Of a stretch of DNA of 64,000 bases, positions 26,684 through 35,444 are shown piece by piece. The stretch's first letter is position 1. Each line of letters starts with the position of its first letter. Source of the stretch: Zunongwangia mangrovi (GTDB taxonomy: Bacteria > Bacteroidota > Bacteroidia > Flavobacteriales > Flavobacteriaceae); NCBI RefSeq assembly GCF_900112105.1, contig NZ_FOKV01000003.1, positions 186,001 through 250,000 of the forward strand, read 5' to 3'. A program made the translations under genes and the position numbers. The notes below the pieces were generated by a model. The model had not been told where the DNA came from. It did no database searches and saw only the letters and a program-made list of their open reading frames with translations.

Positions 26684-26705
26684 TTAAATTGAATTTTAAG
26701 TTAGC

Positions 26706-27362
26706 TTAATCTACCGCCTCGTTTAGAAAATGGTTAAAAGGAAGCTGAATTTTATAGATTTTCAGCAATTGTTTTTCAAGGTCTTTCTGCGCCCAAAATT
26801 CGTTCGAAACAGGATGGATCATTGCGTAACTTTTATGCTTTAGCAATTCGATATCTTTAAATTCTTTCGGAAAATCCTTTGGAGCTCTTTTTAGTTTTTC
26901 ACCATGAATTTCAGGGAAATAAGATTGAAATTGGTCGTTTTTAATGATATTTTTAAAATCTTCGGGATGATCATAAATATGCTGACGTATTGCTTTTAAA
27001 CTTTGGGCATCCGGTTTGTAAATTCCGCCGCCAATAAAACAGTGATCGGGTTCAATATGCATATAATAGCCTGCGTGCCCACTTTTACGACCATCTTTTG
27101 CGAAAAAAGCTCCGAAATTTGTTTTATAAGGCGCTTTATTCTTAGAAAATCGAACATCTCTATAAATTCTAAACATGCATTTTTTAGGATCGTCTACATT
27201 GATTTGTGGATCTTGCGCTTTTAACTGCGGTAAAAAGTCTTCCAAAAATTGCAGAAACTCGTCTTTAGCTTCTTCGTATCTTGATTTATTGTCATTAAAC
27301 CAATTTCTATTATTATTGATTTGAAGATCGATTAAAAAATGAAAAATTTTGTCGAAATCCAT
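26706..27362 (-). CDS. DUF2461 domain-containing protein
   Basis: 218 residues, cytosolic. The family pattern is clear: FLIDLQINNNRNWFNDNKSR at the N-terminus, FRIYRDVRFSKNKAPYKTNF in the middle, and YYMHIEPDHCFIGGGIYKPD. DUF2461 (also TIGR02453) proteins are widespread, of unknown function. The gene lies between the MFS transporter gene (56 bp away) and the serine hydrolase gene (22 bp), all leftward, suggesting a transcript of three genes. Confidence 0.92.
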   Translation of the reverse strand: MDFDKIFHFLIDLQINNNRNWFNDNKSRYEEAKDEFLQFLEDFLPQLKAQDPQINVDDPKKCMFRIYRDVRFSKNKAPYKTNFGAFFAKDGRKSGHAGYYMHIEPDHCFIGGGIYKPDAQSLKAIRQHIYDHPEDFKNIIKNDQFQSYFPEIHGEKLKRAPKDFPKEFKDIELLKHKSYAMIHPVSNEFWAQKDLEKQLLKIYKIQLPFNHFLNEAVD

Positions 27363-27418
27363 AGTTGTTGCTCCTTTTAGGAAGGAAAGTTACCATATTT
27401 TTTCAGCAAAATCCTGCT

Positions 27419-28585
27419 TCAATCAAATTTCTTCCTAAGCGCGATTAAGCCTAAAATGGGACCAATGGCCAGAATCATAAAAATAGTGGTGCTATTTGTT
27501 GTTTCAGCAAGAATGTTCAGCAATAAAATGCTAAAGATCGTTATACAATAGCCAAGACAATTTACGATGGTTAGTGCTGTTCCTTTTACCTCTGGGTCTG
27601 CATTTTGCGCCACCAGAGTAGAGAATAAAGGTGAATCTGCAACCACCGAAATTCCCCAAAATAAAAGAAAAGCGATAAAAATTTCTACGGAATTTATACT
27701 GAAGAAAAGGGGAGAAGCAAGGCAGCAAATTCCTGAAAGTGCTAATGCGGAAATTGCAGTTTTTTTAGTTCCATTTTTTTCAGCAATAAATCCGCCCAAA
27801 ACGCAAGCCAATCCGCCAACTCCAATAATCAAAAATGACCACAGCGAAAACTTGAAGCTGGTTTGGTGAATTTCAGCATATAATTTTAGCATGACTGGAA
27901 CAAAAGCCCAAAAGCTGTATAATTCCCACATATGTCCAAAATAACCAAAAGCTGAGCTTCTAAAATTTTTATTCCTGAAAACCTTTAAAAATGATTTTAG
28001 ATCTACAGATTTACCGGCACTTCTAAACGGACCGTCTGGTACGAAAAATTGAATTAAAAGTCCGCCTAAAACGGCCAAAATCGAGGTGCCAATTAAAACC
28101 GATTTCCACGGAAGATTAGCAGTTAGACTTTTTAGTAAATGCGGAAAAGCGGTCCCAATCACCAGCGCACCGACTAAAAATCCCAATGATTTTCCTAATC
28201 CTTTTTGAAAATAATCTGTAGCGATCTTCATGCCTATAGGATAAATACCGGCTAGAAAAAAGCCAACGAAAAAGCGTAAAAGGAGTAAAGTTTCTATCGT
28301 ATTTTGGGAATAAATACTCGTCAAATTAAAAAGTGCTCCGCCAAGAGCACTAAGAAAAAATACTTTTGAAGGCGAAAACCTATCGGCAATGCTAAGAATG
28401 GCAAAAAGCAGCGTCCCTAAAATAAACCCAAATTGCACCGCAGAGGTTAATAAACCTAAAGTTTCTTCGGGTAGTTGAAAGTCCGTAATAAGATTAGTCA
28501 TCACCGCGTTTCCTGCAAACCAAAGGGAAGTACAGCAAAATTGAGCAATTACGATAAGCGGAAGAATTCTCCTTTTAACCAACAT
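27419..28585 (-). CDS. MFS transporter
   Basis: 388 residues with about twelve transmembrane helices. The first loop after helix 2 reads LSIADRFSPSKVFFLSALGG, the region of the MFS signature. The helix-4 and helix-5 area has GIYPIGMKIATDYFQKGLGK, typical of small sugar-phosphate or drug-type MFS proteins. The second half has a short loop IAEKNGTKKTAISALALSGI, the pseudo-repeat of the first signature. Substrate unknown. First gene of a probable operon with DUF2461 and the serine hydrolase. Confidence 0.88.
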   Translation of the reverse strand: MLVKRRILPLIVIAQFCCTSLWFAGNAVMTNLITDFQLPEETLGLLTSAVQFGFILGTLLFAILSIADRFSPSKVFFLSALGGALFNLTSIYSQNTIETLLLLRFFVGFFLAGIYPIGMKIATDYFQKGLGKSLGFLVGALVIGTAFPHLLKSLTANLPWKSVLIGTSILAVLGGLLIQFFVPDGPFRSAGKSVDLKSFLKVFRNKNFRSSAFGYFGHMWELYSFWAFVPVMLKLYAEIHQTSFKFSLWSFLIIGVGGLACVLGGFIAEKNGTKKTAISALALSGICCLASPLFFSINSVEIFIAFLLFWGISVVADSPLFSTLVAQNADPEVKGTALTIVNCLGYCITIFSILLLNILAETTNSTTIFMILAIGPILGLIALRKKFD

Positions 28586-28716
28586 GTTTATTTATTGTTG
28601 GGTAAAGATATGGATAATTGGTATGTTAGAATTTTGGATTGTTAGTATATTAGAATTTGGACTATTGGTATTTTAGATTACTGCTCACTGAGACTGCCAA
28701 CTGCTCACTGAAAAAG

Positions 28717-28773
28717 ACTTCTCGATACATTTTATTTTTTCGCTGTGCTGCAAAATAAAATACTCGAAGTGAC
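28717..28773. repeat. REP-like imperfect inverted repeat
   Basis: An arm around 28717-28738 (acttctcgata then attttatttt) and an arm around 28751-28773 (aaaataaaatactcgaagtg) pair imperfectly around a short GC-rich loop. The 'TTCTCGATAC ... CTCGAAGTGAC' ends are familiar from repeat hairpins scattered in flavobacterial genomes. Just around it are short tandem-like strings (actgctcactgag, actgtaaactgtaaactgag) at 28679-28710 and 28845-28880. It occupies the 294-bp gap between the MFS gene and the lipoyl-like gene. Confidence 0.65.
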
Positions 28774-28879
28774 ATTTTAAGATATGAGAATATAGAAATT
28801 AGAGTTTAGACATGAAATGGTAATGCTAAACTATTTTCATTTTTACTGTAAACTGTAAACTGAGACTGTATACTGAAAA

Positions 28880-29203
28880 CTACTTAATCAATTCAATTTC
28901 TACGATTTCGTCATCAGTTTTTACGATATCACCTTTTTTACATTTCCATCGCAGAATTGCATTTTCGAAACTTTCTAATTCGAAGCTTAAGCTTTTACTT
29001 TCCAGGGAGCAAATAACCTGTCCTTTGGCTGCTTTTCCTTCATTTTCGATAAGAATTTCGGAAACTTTGAATTCTGATTCTCCTTTAATTTCTGGAGCGG
29101 TAATAAGCGCTTTTTCTCCGGTTGGTGTTAAATTTTCGAGGTGTGCGTTAGTATTGTTTCTCTTTTCTGAAAGTTGAAAGAGTTTAGCTAAAAATTTAAG
29201 CAT
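28880..29203 (-). CDS. Small lipoyl/biotinyl-like domain protein
   Basis: 107 residues. From about residue 35 the sequence forms a beta-barrel-sandwich like lipoyl domains: ITAPEIKG...VSEILIENEGKAAKGQVIC, then SLESKSLSFELES, ending VKTDDEIVEIEL. The turn ESKS could present a modifiable lysine (Lys at the position of the lipoyl DKA turn), though the surrounding residues are not canonical. It is stand-alone, with no carboxylase, dehydrogenase or adaptor gene nearby. The aspartyl protease gene lies 57 bp upstream on the same strand. Function unknown. Confidence 0.65.
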   Translation of the reverse strand: MLKFLAKLFQLSEKRNNTNAHLENLTPTGEKALITAPEIKGESEFKVSEILIENEGKAAKGQVICSLESKSLSFELESFENAILRWKCKKGDIVKTDDEIVEIELIK

Positions 29204-29260
29204 TATAAAAAAGTAGTTGGTTAAGTTTTACCGAAATTATATGTTTTTTAGATATTTTTT

Positions 29261-30472
29261 TCAAGAATTGATATCGATTTTATGGATTTTTAGGTTCACT
29301 TTTTTACCATTTTGAGAAAGTACAAGATCTAAGGAATTCTGCTTTTGCAAGGATAGCCATTCGTTCTGCCAAAAATTTAAAAGGGCTTCTTTTGTTAATC
29401 CTGAAAGATCCTTTTCATTAATGCTTTGCACCACAGCACCTTTTTCAATTTTGTGTTTTTTATTAAAATCCTTTTCGGCCTTATAAACTTCTAATTTTTT
29501 GGATTGATAATTCGGTTTAAAAATGAGTTCAAATTGAGCAATCTCATCATTTGGGGTTGATCTATTTTTCTTTAAAAAAAGGTGATGATTTTTGAAGTCT
29601 ACGGTAACTAAGTAATCTTCAAGAAACCTATTGCCTATAAGCTTGGAGGTACCCACTTCATTTTCAGCATCAATGACCTGATTTTCCAGAATCATATCTC
29701 CAATTTTTACTGTGTTTGCTATAAATCGATAATCTGTGGGCTGATCTTTCAGGTTTAATTCTAGTCTCGATTTTTTATGGTTACGAAGTACTTTTTTAAG
29801 ATCTTCAGGGTTTGCTACAAATTTTCTACGGCCGTTTCCGGTATCAAATGCAAATTGAAATTCTTCATCTTCGATGGTTAAAGCGACATTTTCAGTTCCC
29901 CAGCCACTTTCTTTAAGATGCATATTTATTTTTTCTGTGTTTTCATCTATTTCGAACTTATCGATATTATTGGCTACTCTAAGAAGTTTATTCTTATAAT
30001 CGATCTGCCAAACGGCTTTTTTGATTAAAGAACTTCCAATAATGCCATCTAACTTTTCAGCAAAAACCTTTTCTGAAAATCCCATATCCATGCCAATTGC
30101 ACCGGTGTTTTCGAAGTGAATTCCGCCTATCACTATATTTTTGATGGAAACATAATTCACTTTCCCATTATTTATAACAGGACCAAAAACATCTGCATTA
30201 CCTTCAGAAATCGTTTCAAATTCTTCTAAAACAGCTGGGTCGATCACGCTAGCTTCAGCGCCAGTATCAAACATAAATTGGTATGTTTTATCGTTCTGCT
30301 CGATATCGAGTATAATATAATGATCGACGTAATGAAAAGGAATTTCAGCAAAAAAGTCGGTTTCTTTGGTCTGTCCCTGGTTTGCCCATTCTTTTAATTC
30401 TTTGTTATTCTGTGCCATTGAGAATTGAAAGACAGCTAAAAGAAAAAATAGGAATAATTTGGTCTTATTCAT
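29261..30472 (-). CDS. Secreted retropepsin-like aspartyl protease with PDZ domain
   Basis: 403 residues, signal peptide ending SMAQ. Two aspartyl-protease-like halves are visible: FMFDTGAEASVIDP (about residue 67-80) and FAFDTGNGRRKFV (about 208-220), each with the DTG active-site triad. A C-terminal PDZ-like unit (KKHKIEKGAVVQSINEKDLSG) follows from about 335. Proteins of this build are common in Bacteroidetes periplasm; substrates are unknown. It is 122 bp downstream of the sigma-factor partner gene, so it may belong to the same transcript or have its own promoter. Confidence 0.85.
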   Translation of the reverse strand: MNKTKLFLFFLLAVFQFSMAQNNKELKEWANQGQTKETDFFAEIPFHYVDHYIILDIEQNDKTYQFMFDTGAEASVIDPAVLEEFETISEGNADVFGPVINNGKVNYVSIKNIVIGGIHFENTGAIGMDMGFSEKVFAEKLDGIIGSSLIKKAVWQIDYKNKLLRVANNIDKFEIDENTEKINMHLKESGWGTENVALTIEDEEFQFAFDTGNGRRKFVANPEDLKKVLRNHKKSRLELNLKDQPTDYRFIANTVKIGDMILENQVIDAENEVGTSKLIGNRFLEDYLVTVDFKNHHLFLKKNRSTPNDEIAQFELIFKPNYQSKKLEVYKAEKDFNKKHKIEKGAVVQSINEKDLSGLTKEALLNFWQNEWLSLQKQNSLDLVLSQNGKKVNLKIHKIDINS

Positions 30473-30594
30473 TTAAAATTGATTGTAAAATTGGATTTTA
30501 TATTGCCAAATATAAGTAACTCTTTGGGATAAAAAATATTATTGGAAATGTATATTCCTAGATCTTTAATGAACTAAATCTTTAGAATTCTAAC

Positions 30595-31251
30595 TTAGCA
30601 TTCAAAATCTTCAATTTCAGCTAAAAATGATTTTGCTTCTTCGATCTGGCTGCCATTGCCCTTTAATAACCAGTTTATGTAATTTTTGTCAGCATTTTTT
30701 GATTTCAGTTTTGCTGAAAAAAACAAAGCTAAAATTTGAAGAATTACGGTAATTCCTGCAAAGATCCAGATCTGTTGTACTGAAATAAATTCCGTAGCGT
30801 CAAAATCGAATAAAACTTTTAGCACAAAAATTCCAACAAACGGACTAAATGGTAAAATAGCTGCCGCGATCTTTAAATTAATTAAGATTGAAAGTCTAAG
30901 GTTCGAAAGTTGTCGCTGCAATATGGTAACAGGTTGCTGATAATCTAAACTCAAAATGTCATGCAATTGTTTAAGAGAAGAAAATACAAAAGCAAAGCTA
31001 AAAAATAGAATTATGCTGGCCGAAAATGCCAAATACCAGATTTCTAAATTTCGAATAAGAAATTGTACCGCATAGCCAATAAGCAGACTAAAAAATAACA
31101 GGCTGCTAATAGGTAAAAAAAGCAGCTGATTAATTTTCGACTTTGTTTTATCTAATTTTAGCTCTTTTAAAACAGATATGTTTAAACTTCTTGTAGCTTC
31201 CAGTTTTTGTTCCTGATTTTGCCAGGCATCTCTTAGTTGCTCGATATCCAT
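30595..31251 (-). CDS. Membrane partner of the ECF sigma factor (putative anti-sigma)
   Basis: 218 residues. A short cytoplasmic N-terminus (MDIEQLRDAWQNQEQKL) is followed by four transmembrane helices (about 44-66, 70-92, 120-145, 155-178) and a charged tail. It starts 4 bp after the sigma gene, and genes of this type regularly follow ECF sigma genes in Flavobacteriaceae. No classical zinc-binding anti-sigma motif (HxxxCxxC) is present, so the anti-sigma role is inferred from position. Confidence 0.7.
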   Translation of the reverse strand: MDIEQLRDAWQNQEQKLEATRSLNISVLKELKLDKTKSKINQLLFLPISSLLFFSLLIGYAVQFLIRNLEIWYLAFSASIILFFSFAFVFSSLKQLHDILSLDYQQPVTILQRQLSNLRLSILINLKIAAAILPFSPFVGIFVLKVLFDFDATEFISVQQIWIFAGITVILQILALFFSAKLKSKNADKNYINWLLKGNGSQIEEAKSFLAEIEDFEC

Positions 31252-31255
31252 AAGT

Positions 31256-31747
31256 TTATTTTTTAAATTTCTTTTTTAGTTCTTTTTTGATTCTGTTTAT
31301 TTTAGTGCCAACATTTGTTTCTGAAATTCCTAGAACTGCCGCAATTTCCTGGTGAGTTTTATTATCTAAATACATGATCATTATAGCCTTGTTTAAAGGT
31401 TTTAATTCCTGAATAAATTGGTTCAGTTTTTTAATGTTCTCGTTTTCCTCTGTTTTATTTTCTTCCTGAATATGAACAAGTTTTTCTTTTAACGGAACAA
31501 AATATTTCTCCTGGGTTTTTATTTTTCGGTTATATGAAATCACGACGTTAAAGGCGATTTTATACATCCAGGTGGTAATTTTTACGGCATGATCAAATTT
31601 TTCATAACTCTTTAAAAGATTAATAATGATCTCCTGGATAAGGTCTTCCTGCTCTTCAGGATAATAACTATAAGCATTTACAACCTTAAAAATGAGGTTT
31701 TTGTTTTCTTCGATATGTTGTAAAATGTCTTCTTTAGCCGATTTCAT
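31256..31747 (-). CDS. ECF RNA polymerase sigma factor
   Basis: 163 residues. Region 2 reads VNAYSYYPEEQEDLIQEIII, with the DLIQE core that binds core polymerase, then TWMYKIAFNVVISYNRK (promoter melting). Region 4 ends HQEIAAVLGISETNVGTKIN, a helix-turn-helix for the -35/-33 element. Size and lack of region 3 are typical of extracytoplasmic function factors. It is co-transcribed with the membrane protein 4 bp downstream and shares a 190-bp divergent region with the CE2 esterase gene. Confidence 0.93.
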   Translation of the reverse strand: MKSAKEDILQHIEENKNLIFKVVNAYSYYPEEQEDLIQEIIINLLKSYEKFDHAVKITTWMYKIAFNVVISYNRKIKTQEKYFVPLKEKLVHIQEENKTEENENIKKLNQFIQELKPLNKAIMIMYLDNKTHQEIAAVLGISETNVGTKINRIKKELKKKFKK

Positions 31748-31939
31748 TACCTGTTTTTCTTAGGTCTTTGTATCATTAATCGTTTCTACTTTTTAAAAAT
31801 CACACTTTTTTCAGAAAAAAATCAAATAAAATAAGCTTTGTGCGGTGTTTGGCTTATAATATACTTTCCTTACAAAAGGATTTCAGATAAAAACATATTT
31901 TACTTAATTTAGTTTAAGGTTTTAGCAAAATTCATCATC

Positions 31940-33040
31940 ATGAAAAAAATAATCTATGGACTGGCTATAATTGCCGGTTTTTCAAGTTGTCAGGAGACAG
32001 AAGAATTAACATCAAAACTTTACTCCGCTCAGGATGCTGAACATTTTACGATTTCAGGAAGGGTGGATAAAAGAGATTCATCGCTGGTAATGATTAGTCC
32101 GGCTTCTAAAATTGCCTTTAAAAATACACAAGATGATACTTTGAGTGTTTTTTCTAAGGTAGACGACCCTAAGCAACATGCATTTTGGGCCTTGGCTATA
32201 AACGGAGAATATAAAGGAAAGAAAAGAGTAGAGGGAGACACCATAAACGAATTAAAAATTCCGGTTTCCAAAAACGATACTTTAATCGAATTATATAAAG
32301 CTACTGAAGCAAGCACAGGGAATTTAATTTTTAGTGGTATAAAAGCGAAAGAAATTGCTGAAGCGCCTAAAAAGCCAGATCTTAAGATCGAGTTTATAGG
32401 AAACTCAATTACCTCTGGTTTTGGAAATGACAATAAAGAATTTCCCTGTGGTGAAGGTTCCTGGTTCGATGCGCATAATGCGTATTATTCTTACGCAACG
32501 ATTGCCTCAAATCGATTGGATGCCGATTTTGTCTTATCCTCTATTTCTGGTTGGGGAATGTATAGAAACTGGAATGTTACGGGCCCAACCGTTCCCGATG
32601 TTTACGATAATCTGTATTTAAGTACAGATTCTACAAAAACCTACACAGCAAAGGATTTTAATCCAGAACTTATCAGTATCAATTTAGGAACCAACGATCT
32701 TTCAGATGGCGATGGGCAGCATGAGCGTTTAGCATTCAGTGTAGATGATTATGTTGGGGCGTATATAGAATTTGTTCAGCATCTTCTCGATACTCGCGAT
32801 AATCCAAAAATCGCCATTTTAGATAGTCCTATGATCTCTGGAGAAAAGGAAGAAATTTTACATCGTTCATTGGATAGCGTGGCTTCTTATTTTGAAACTA
32901 AAGGCAAAAAAATCCATATTTTTGATTTCGAACCTATTCCTGAAACTGGTTGCGGCGCGCACCCTTCGATAGAAGAAGATAAAATGATGGCCGATCAAAT
33001 CACACCTTTTTACGAGAAAATTTTAGTTGCTGAAGAATAG
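31940..33040 (+). CDS. CE2-type acetyl esterase (SGNH hydrolase), lipoprotein-like
   Basis: 366 residues with an N-terminal signal containing FSSC. The first 140 residues form a beta-rich jelly-roll domain. The SGNH catalytic domain starts at IEFIGNSITSGFGN, where Ser156 is the nucleophile; block III is LGTNDLSDG, and the C-terminal GCGAHPS supplies the catalytic His. The two-domain build is that of carbohydrate esterase family 2, which removes acetyl groups from xylan and related glycans. It is followed 30 bp later by an alpha/beta hydrolase gene. Confidence 0.87.
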   Translation: MKKIIYGLAIIAGFSSCQETEELTSKLYSAQDAEHFTISGRVDKRDSSLVMISPASKIAFKNTQDDTLSVFSKVDDPKQHAFWALAINGEYKGKKRVEGDTINELKIPVSKNDTLIELYKATEASTGNLIFSGIKAKEIAEAPKKPDLKIEFIGNSITSGFGNDNKEFPCGEGSWFDAHNAYYSYATIASNRLDADFVLSSISGWGMYRNWNVTGPTVPDVYDNLYLSTDSTKTYTAKDFNPELISINLGTNDLSDGDGQHERLAFSVDDYVGAYIEFVQHLLDTRDNPKIAILDSPMISGEKEEILHRSLDSVASYFETKGKKIHIFDFEPIPETGCGAHPSIEEDKMMADQITPFYEKILVAEE

Positions 33041-33070
33041 CCTCGAATTAACTTTTTTGAATATTAAAAG

Positions 33071-33874
33071 ATGAACTTAAAATTAAGTGCGCTTCTTTTA
33101 TTGCTGTCATTCCAGGTTTTTTCTCAGCAATATAAAGAGGAAAAGGATATTCAGTATTACGAAGATCCAACTTCAGAATACATGAAGCAACAATCTAAAC
33201 TGGATATTCATTTTCCAGATTCAGATAACAATAAAAAATATCCGGTGATCGTTTGGTTTCATGGTGGCGGATTAACTGGTGGCTCCAAAGAAATTCCGAA
33301 GGAATTAAAAAATAAGGAAGTTGTAGTGGTAGGTGTAGGTTATCGATTGGCGCCAAAAATTAAAGCTGAAGAAACCATAGACGATGCAACTGCTGCAATT
33401 GCCTGGGTGTTTAATAATATTGAAAAGTATTATGGCGATACTGAAGAGATATTTATTTCTGGACATTCGGCAGGTGGGTATTTGGCTCTAATGGCAATAA
33501 TGAACAAAGAAAATTTAGCCCAATACGATATTGATGCTAACGATGTGGCTGGATTAATTCCGTTTAGCGGGCATACCATTACGCATTTTACGATTAGAGA
33601 TCAGCAGGGAATTCCCGGGACACAGGCGATCGTAGATAAATGGGCGCCTTTATTTTATGTTAGGAAAGATGCACCGCCAACTTTATTGATCACTGGAGAT
33701 CGTGAAATGGAGATGCTTGGGCGATACGAAGAGAATGCTTATTTCTATAGAATGATGAAAGTTGCCGGGCAAAAAGAAATCGATCTTTACGAAATGAATG
33801 GGTATGGCCATAACATGGTTTATCCAGCTTTACCATTATTGTTGAAATTTGTAAAAGAAAAATCCGACCAATAG
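33071..33874 (+). CDS. Secreted alpha/beta hydrolase (esterase)
   Basis: 267 residues with a signal peptide (ending QVFSQ). The oxyanion-hole motif is VWFHGGGLTGG, the nucleophile elbow ISGHSAGG (Ser133), then LITGDREME with the likely acid near residue 211, and the late YGHNMVYP with the catalytic His. This is the carboxylesterase/BD-FAE-like group. Located in the periplasm or outside. It is probably co-transcribed with the CE2 esterase (30 bp upstream), suggesting joint action on acylated polysaccharide. It is followed 28 bp later by a PH-like membrane protein gene. Confidence 0.9.
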   Translation: MNLKLSALLLLLSFQVFSQQYKEEKDIQYYEDPTSEYMKQQSKLDIHFPDSDNNKKYPVIVWFHGGGLTGGSKEIPKELKNKEVVVVGVGYRLAPKIKAEETIDDATAAIAWVFNNIEKYYGDTEEIFISGHSAGGYLALMAIMNKENLAQYDIDANDVAGLIPFSGHTITHFTIRDQQGIPGTQAIVDKWAPLFYVRKDAPPTLLITGDREMEMLGRYEENAYFYRMMKVAGQKEIDLYEMNGYGHNMVYPALPLLLKFVKEKSDQ

Positions 33875-33902
33875 TAAAAATTTAAAGACCCCAATTGTAA
33901 TC

Positions 33903-34349
33903 ATGAAATTTAAAAGCCGAAAAGATTTCTTTTTCTTAGCTCTTAGCTTTGGTTTTACCACGCTGGTGTTTTGTGCTTTTGCTTATCAGTTTTACTATTC
34001 TCAGGATACCCGAAACCAAAATTTTATTGTAGGTGATGTTTTATTGATACTTATCGCTGGACTCTTACTTTGGTTGAATTTTGGAACAGAATACGAGCTT
34101 ACACCAACTTATTTTAAATATAAAAGTGGCCCGCTAAAAGGAGCGATTCCGCTAGAGAAAATAACCGAAATTGTAGAAGGTAAAAGTCTGTGGATAGGTT
34201 TAAGGCCAGCAACCGCAAGAAAAGGACTAATCTTAAAATATGATATTTATAACGAGTTGTATATAAGTCCGCGTACCAACGAAAGTTTTATCAATAAAAT
34301 ACTGGAGTTGGACAACCAGATCAAAGTGACATCTTCGGGTAAGAAGTAA
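33903..34349 (+). CDS. Membrane protein with bacterial PH-like domain
   Basis: 148 residues with two transmembrane helices (about 12-30 and 44-60). They are followed by a bacterial pleckstrin-homology-like sheet: YELTPTYFKYKSGPLKGAIP, LEKITEIVEG, and KGLILKYDIYNELYISP. Such short proteins are widespread in Bacteroidetes and without known function. Third gene of the rightward set with the two esterases (28 bp gap). Confidence 0.75.
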   Translation: MKFKSRKDFFFLALSFGFTTLVFCAFAYQFYYSQDTRNQNFIVGDVLLILIAGLLLWLNFGTEYELTPTYFKYKSGPLKGAIPLEKITEIVEGKSLWIGLRPATARKGLILKYDIYNELYISPRTNESFINKILELDNQIKVTSSGKK

Positions 34350-34389
34350 GGGAAGTATTGTAAAAATAGAATTACTTTTTTTGATTAAA

Positions 34390-34842
34390 TCACATTTCAA
34401 TATTCATTTGTCTACCCTCTTTTTCGGCTTTTTTATCCATTTGAGCGCCAACCAGCATCCCAATACATAGACCAATAGGCAGACCAATTCCCAGGAAGGC
34501 CATATTATCAAATGCAAAACCAAAAGCAACACCTAGAGGAATTCCAAAAGCCGACATACCTAAAGGCATCCAGGTTTTCGTGTAATAATTTTTAGGAACC
34601 AGTTTTTGCTCCTTTTCTACGATTTGAAGCATTTTTAACTGACTTCTCTTGATCTGCGTGTTCAGTTTTTTAAGAGGAGCTTCGTTGATTTTATCGATTT
34701 CTGGATTCAATTTTTCAATCACTTCGTCGGTTAGATCCTGTTGTTTTAATGCGTCAAGAAACCCCATAAACTGAGAAAAACTTTTATAAGCTTTTTTATT
34801 TTGTCCTATATCAGCTCTGGGAGCTGTACTTTTTAATTCCAT
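34390..34842 (-). CDS. Membrane protein with glycine-rich helices, unknown function
   Basis: 150 residues. The N-terminal 90 residues are soluble and helical with a coiled-coil tendency (LNTQIKRSQLKMLQIVEKEQ). Two glycine-rich helices follow (PLGMSAFGIPLGVAFGFAF and FLGIGLPIGLCIGMLVGAQM). The C-terminus is charged. No family recognised. It is 30 bp downstream of an STM3941-like gene on the same strand. Confidence 0.65.
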   Translation of the reverse strand: MELKSTAPRADIGQNKKAYKSFSQFMGFLDALKQQDLTDEVIEKLNPEIDKINEAPLKKLNTQIKRSQLKMLQIVEKEQKLVPKNYYTKTWMPLGMSAFGIPLGVAFGFAFDNMAFLGIGLPIGLCIGMLVGAQMDKKAEKEGRQMNIEM

Positions 34843-34872
34843 TCGAAAAATATGTGTGGTAAATTAAATCAA

Positions 34873-35415
34873 TTATTCGTTAAATTTAAATTTCCGATAG
34901 TTTTCCTTTACTAACTCGGTTGTGGTTTCAGCATCCAATTGTAACGAATTTAGAGTAATACTAAAAGGAGTTTTAGCCGTTAATGCATTAAGTTTTAGAA
35001 TGATTTTTTTCCAAATTGGTGCTTTTTGAAGGTATTTTTCAGGATCTTTTACAGTGATCAGTAAAAACTTTCCAGAAAAGATGTTTTTAGCTTCAATTTC
35101 AACAATATCTTCCCATTCGATAAGCCCAACACTGCTTGCGTTAGTTTGGTCTATAATTCCTTTATTGTTCATGTATAAGACCTTATCGTCTTTTTTTTTG
35201 AAAAGTAAAAATGCGGTGATACCACCAAAAAATAGAAAGCTAAAAGTAGTTAAACCACGCACCACTACTGGTGCATAAGAATCTGGAGTTTTGGCGTAAA
35301 GATCTGCGTTGATAAAGATAATAATCGAAGCGATCACAAAAACCAAACCTGCAATGATCAGGTGATTTTGTTTTTTAATATCAGATGATATGGAGATGGT
35401 ATCTATATGTGTCAT
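34873..35415 (-). CDS. STM3941 family membrane protein
   Basis: 180 residues. Two transmembrane helices (about 19-37 and 50-70) followed by a PH-like sheet: DDKVLYMNNKGIIDQTNASS, VGLIEWEDIVEIE, and FLLITVKDPEKYLQKAP. The layout and the 'I.W.DI..I' and 'KDPEKY' motifs are those I know from STM3941-family proteins. Function unknown. Between the coiled-coil gene (29 bp upstream) and the 34390 gene. Confidence 0.75.
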   Translation of the reverse strand: MTHIDTISISSDIKKQNHLIIAGLVFVIASIIIFINADLYAKTPDSYAPVVVRGLTTFSFLFFGGITAFLLFKKKDDKVLYMNNKGIIDQTNASSVGLIEWEDIVEIEAKNIFSGKFLLITVKDPEKYLQKAPIWKKIILKLNALTAKTPFSITLNSLQLDAETTTELVKENYRKFKFNE

Positions 35416-35444
35416 AATAACTAACGTTTTTGTATAAATTTAAT

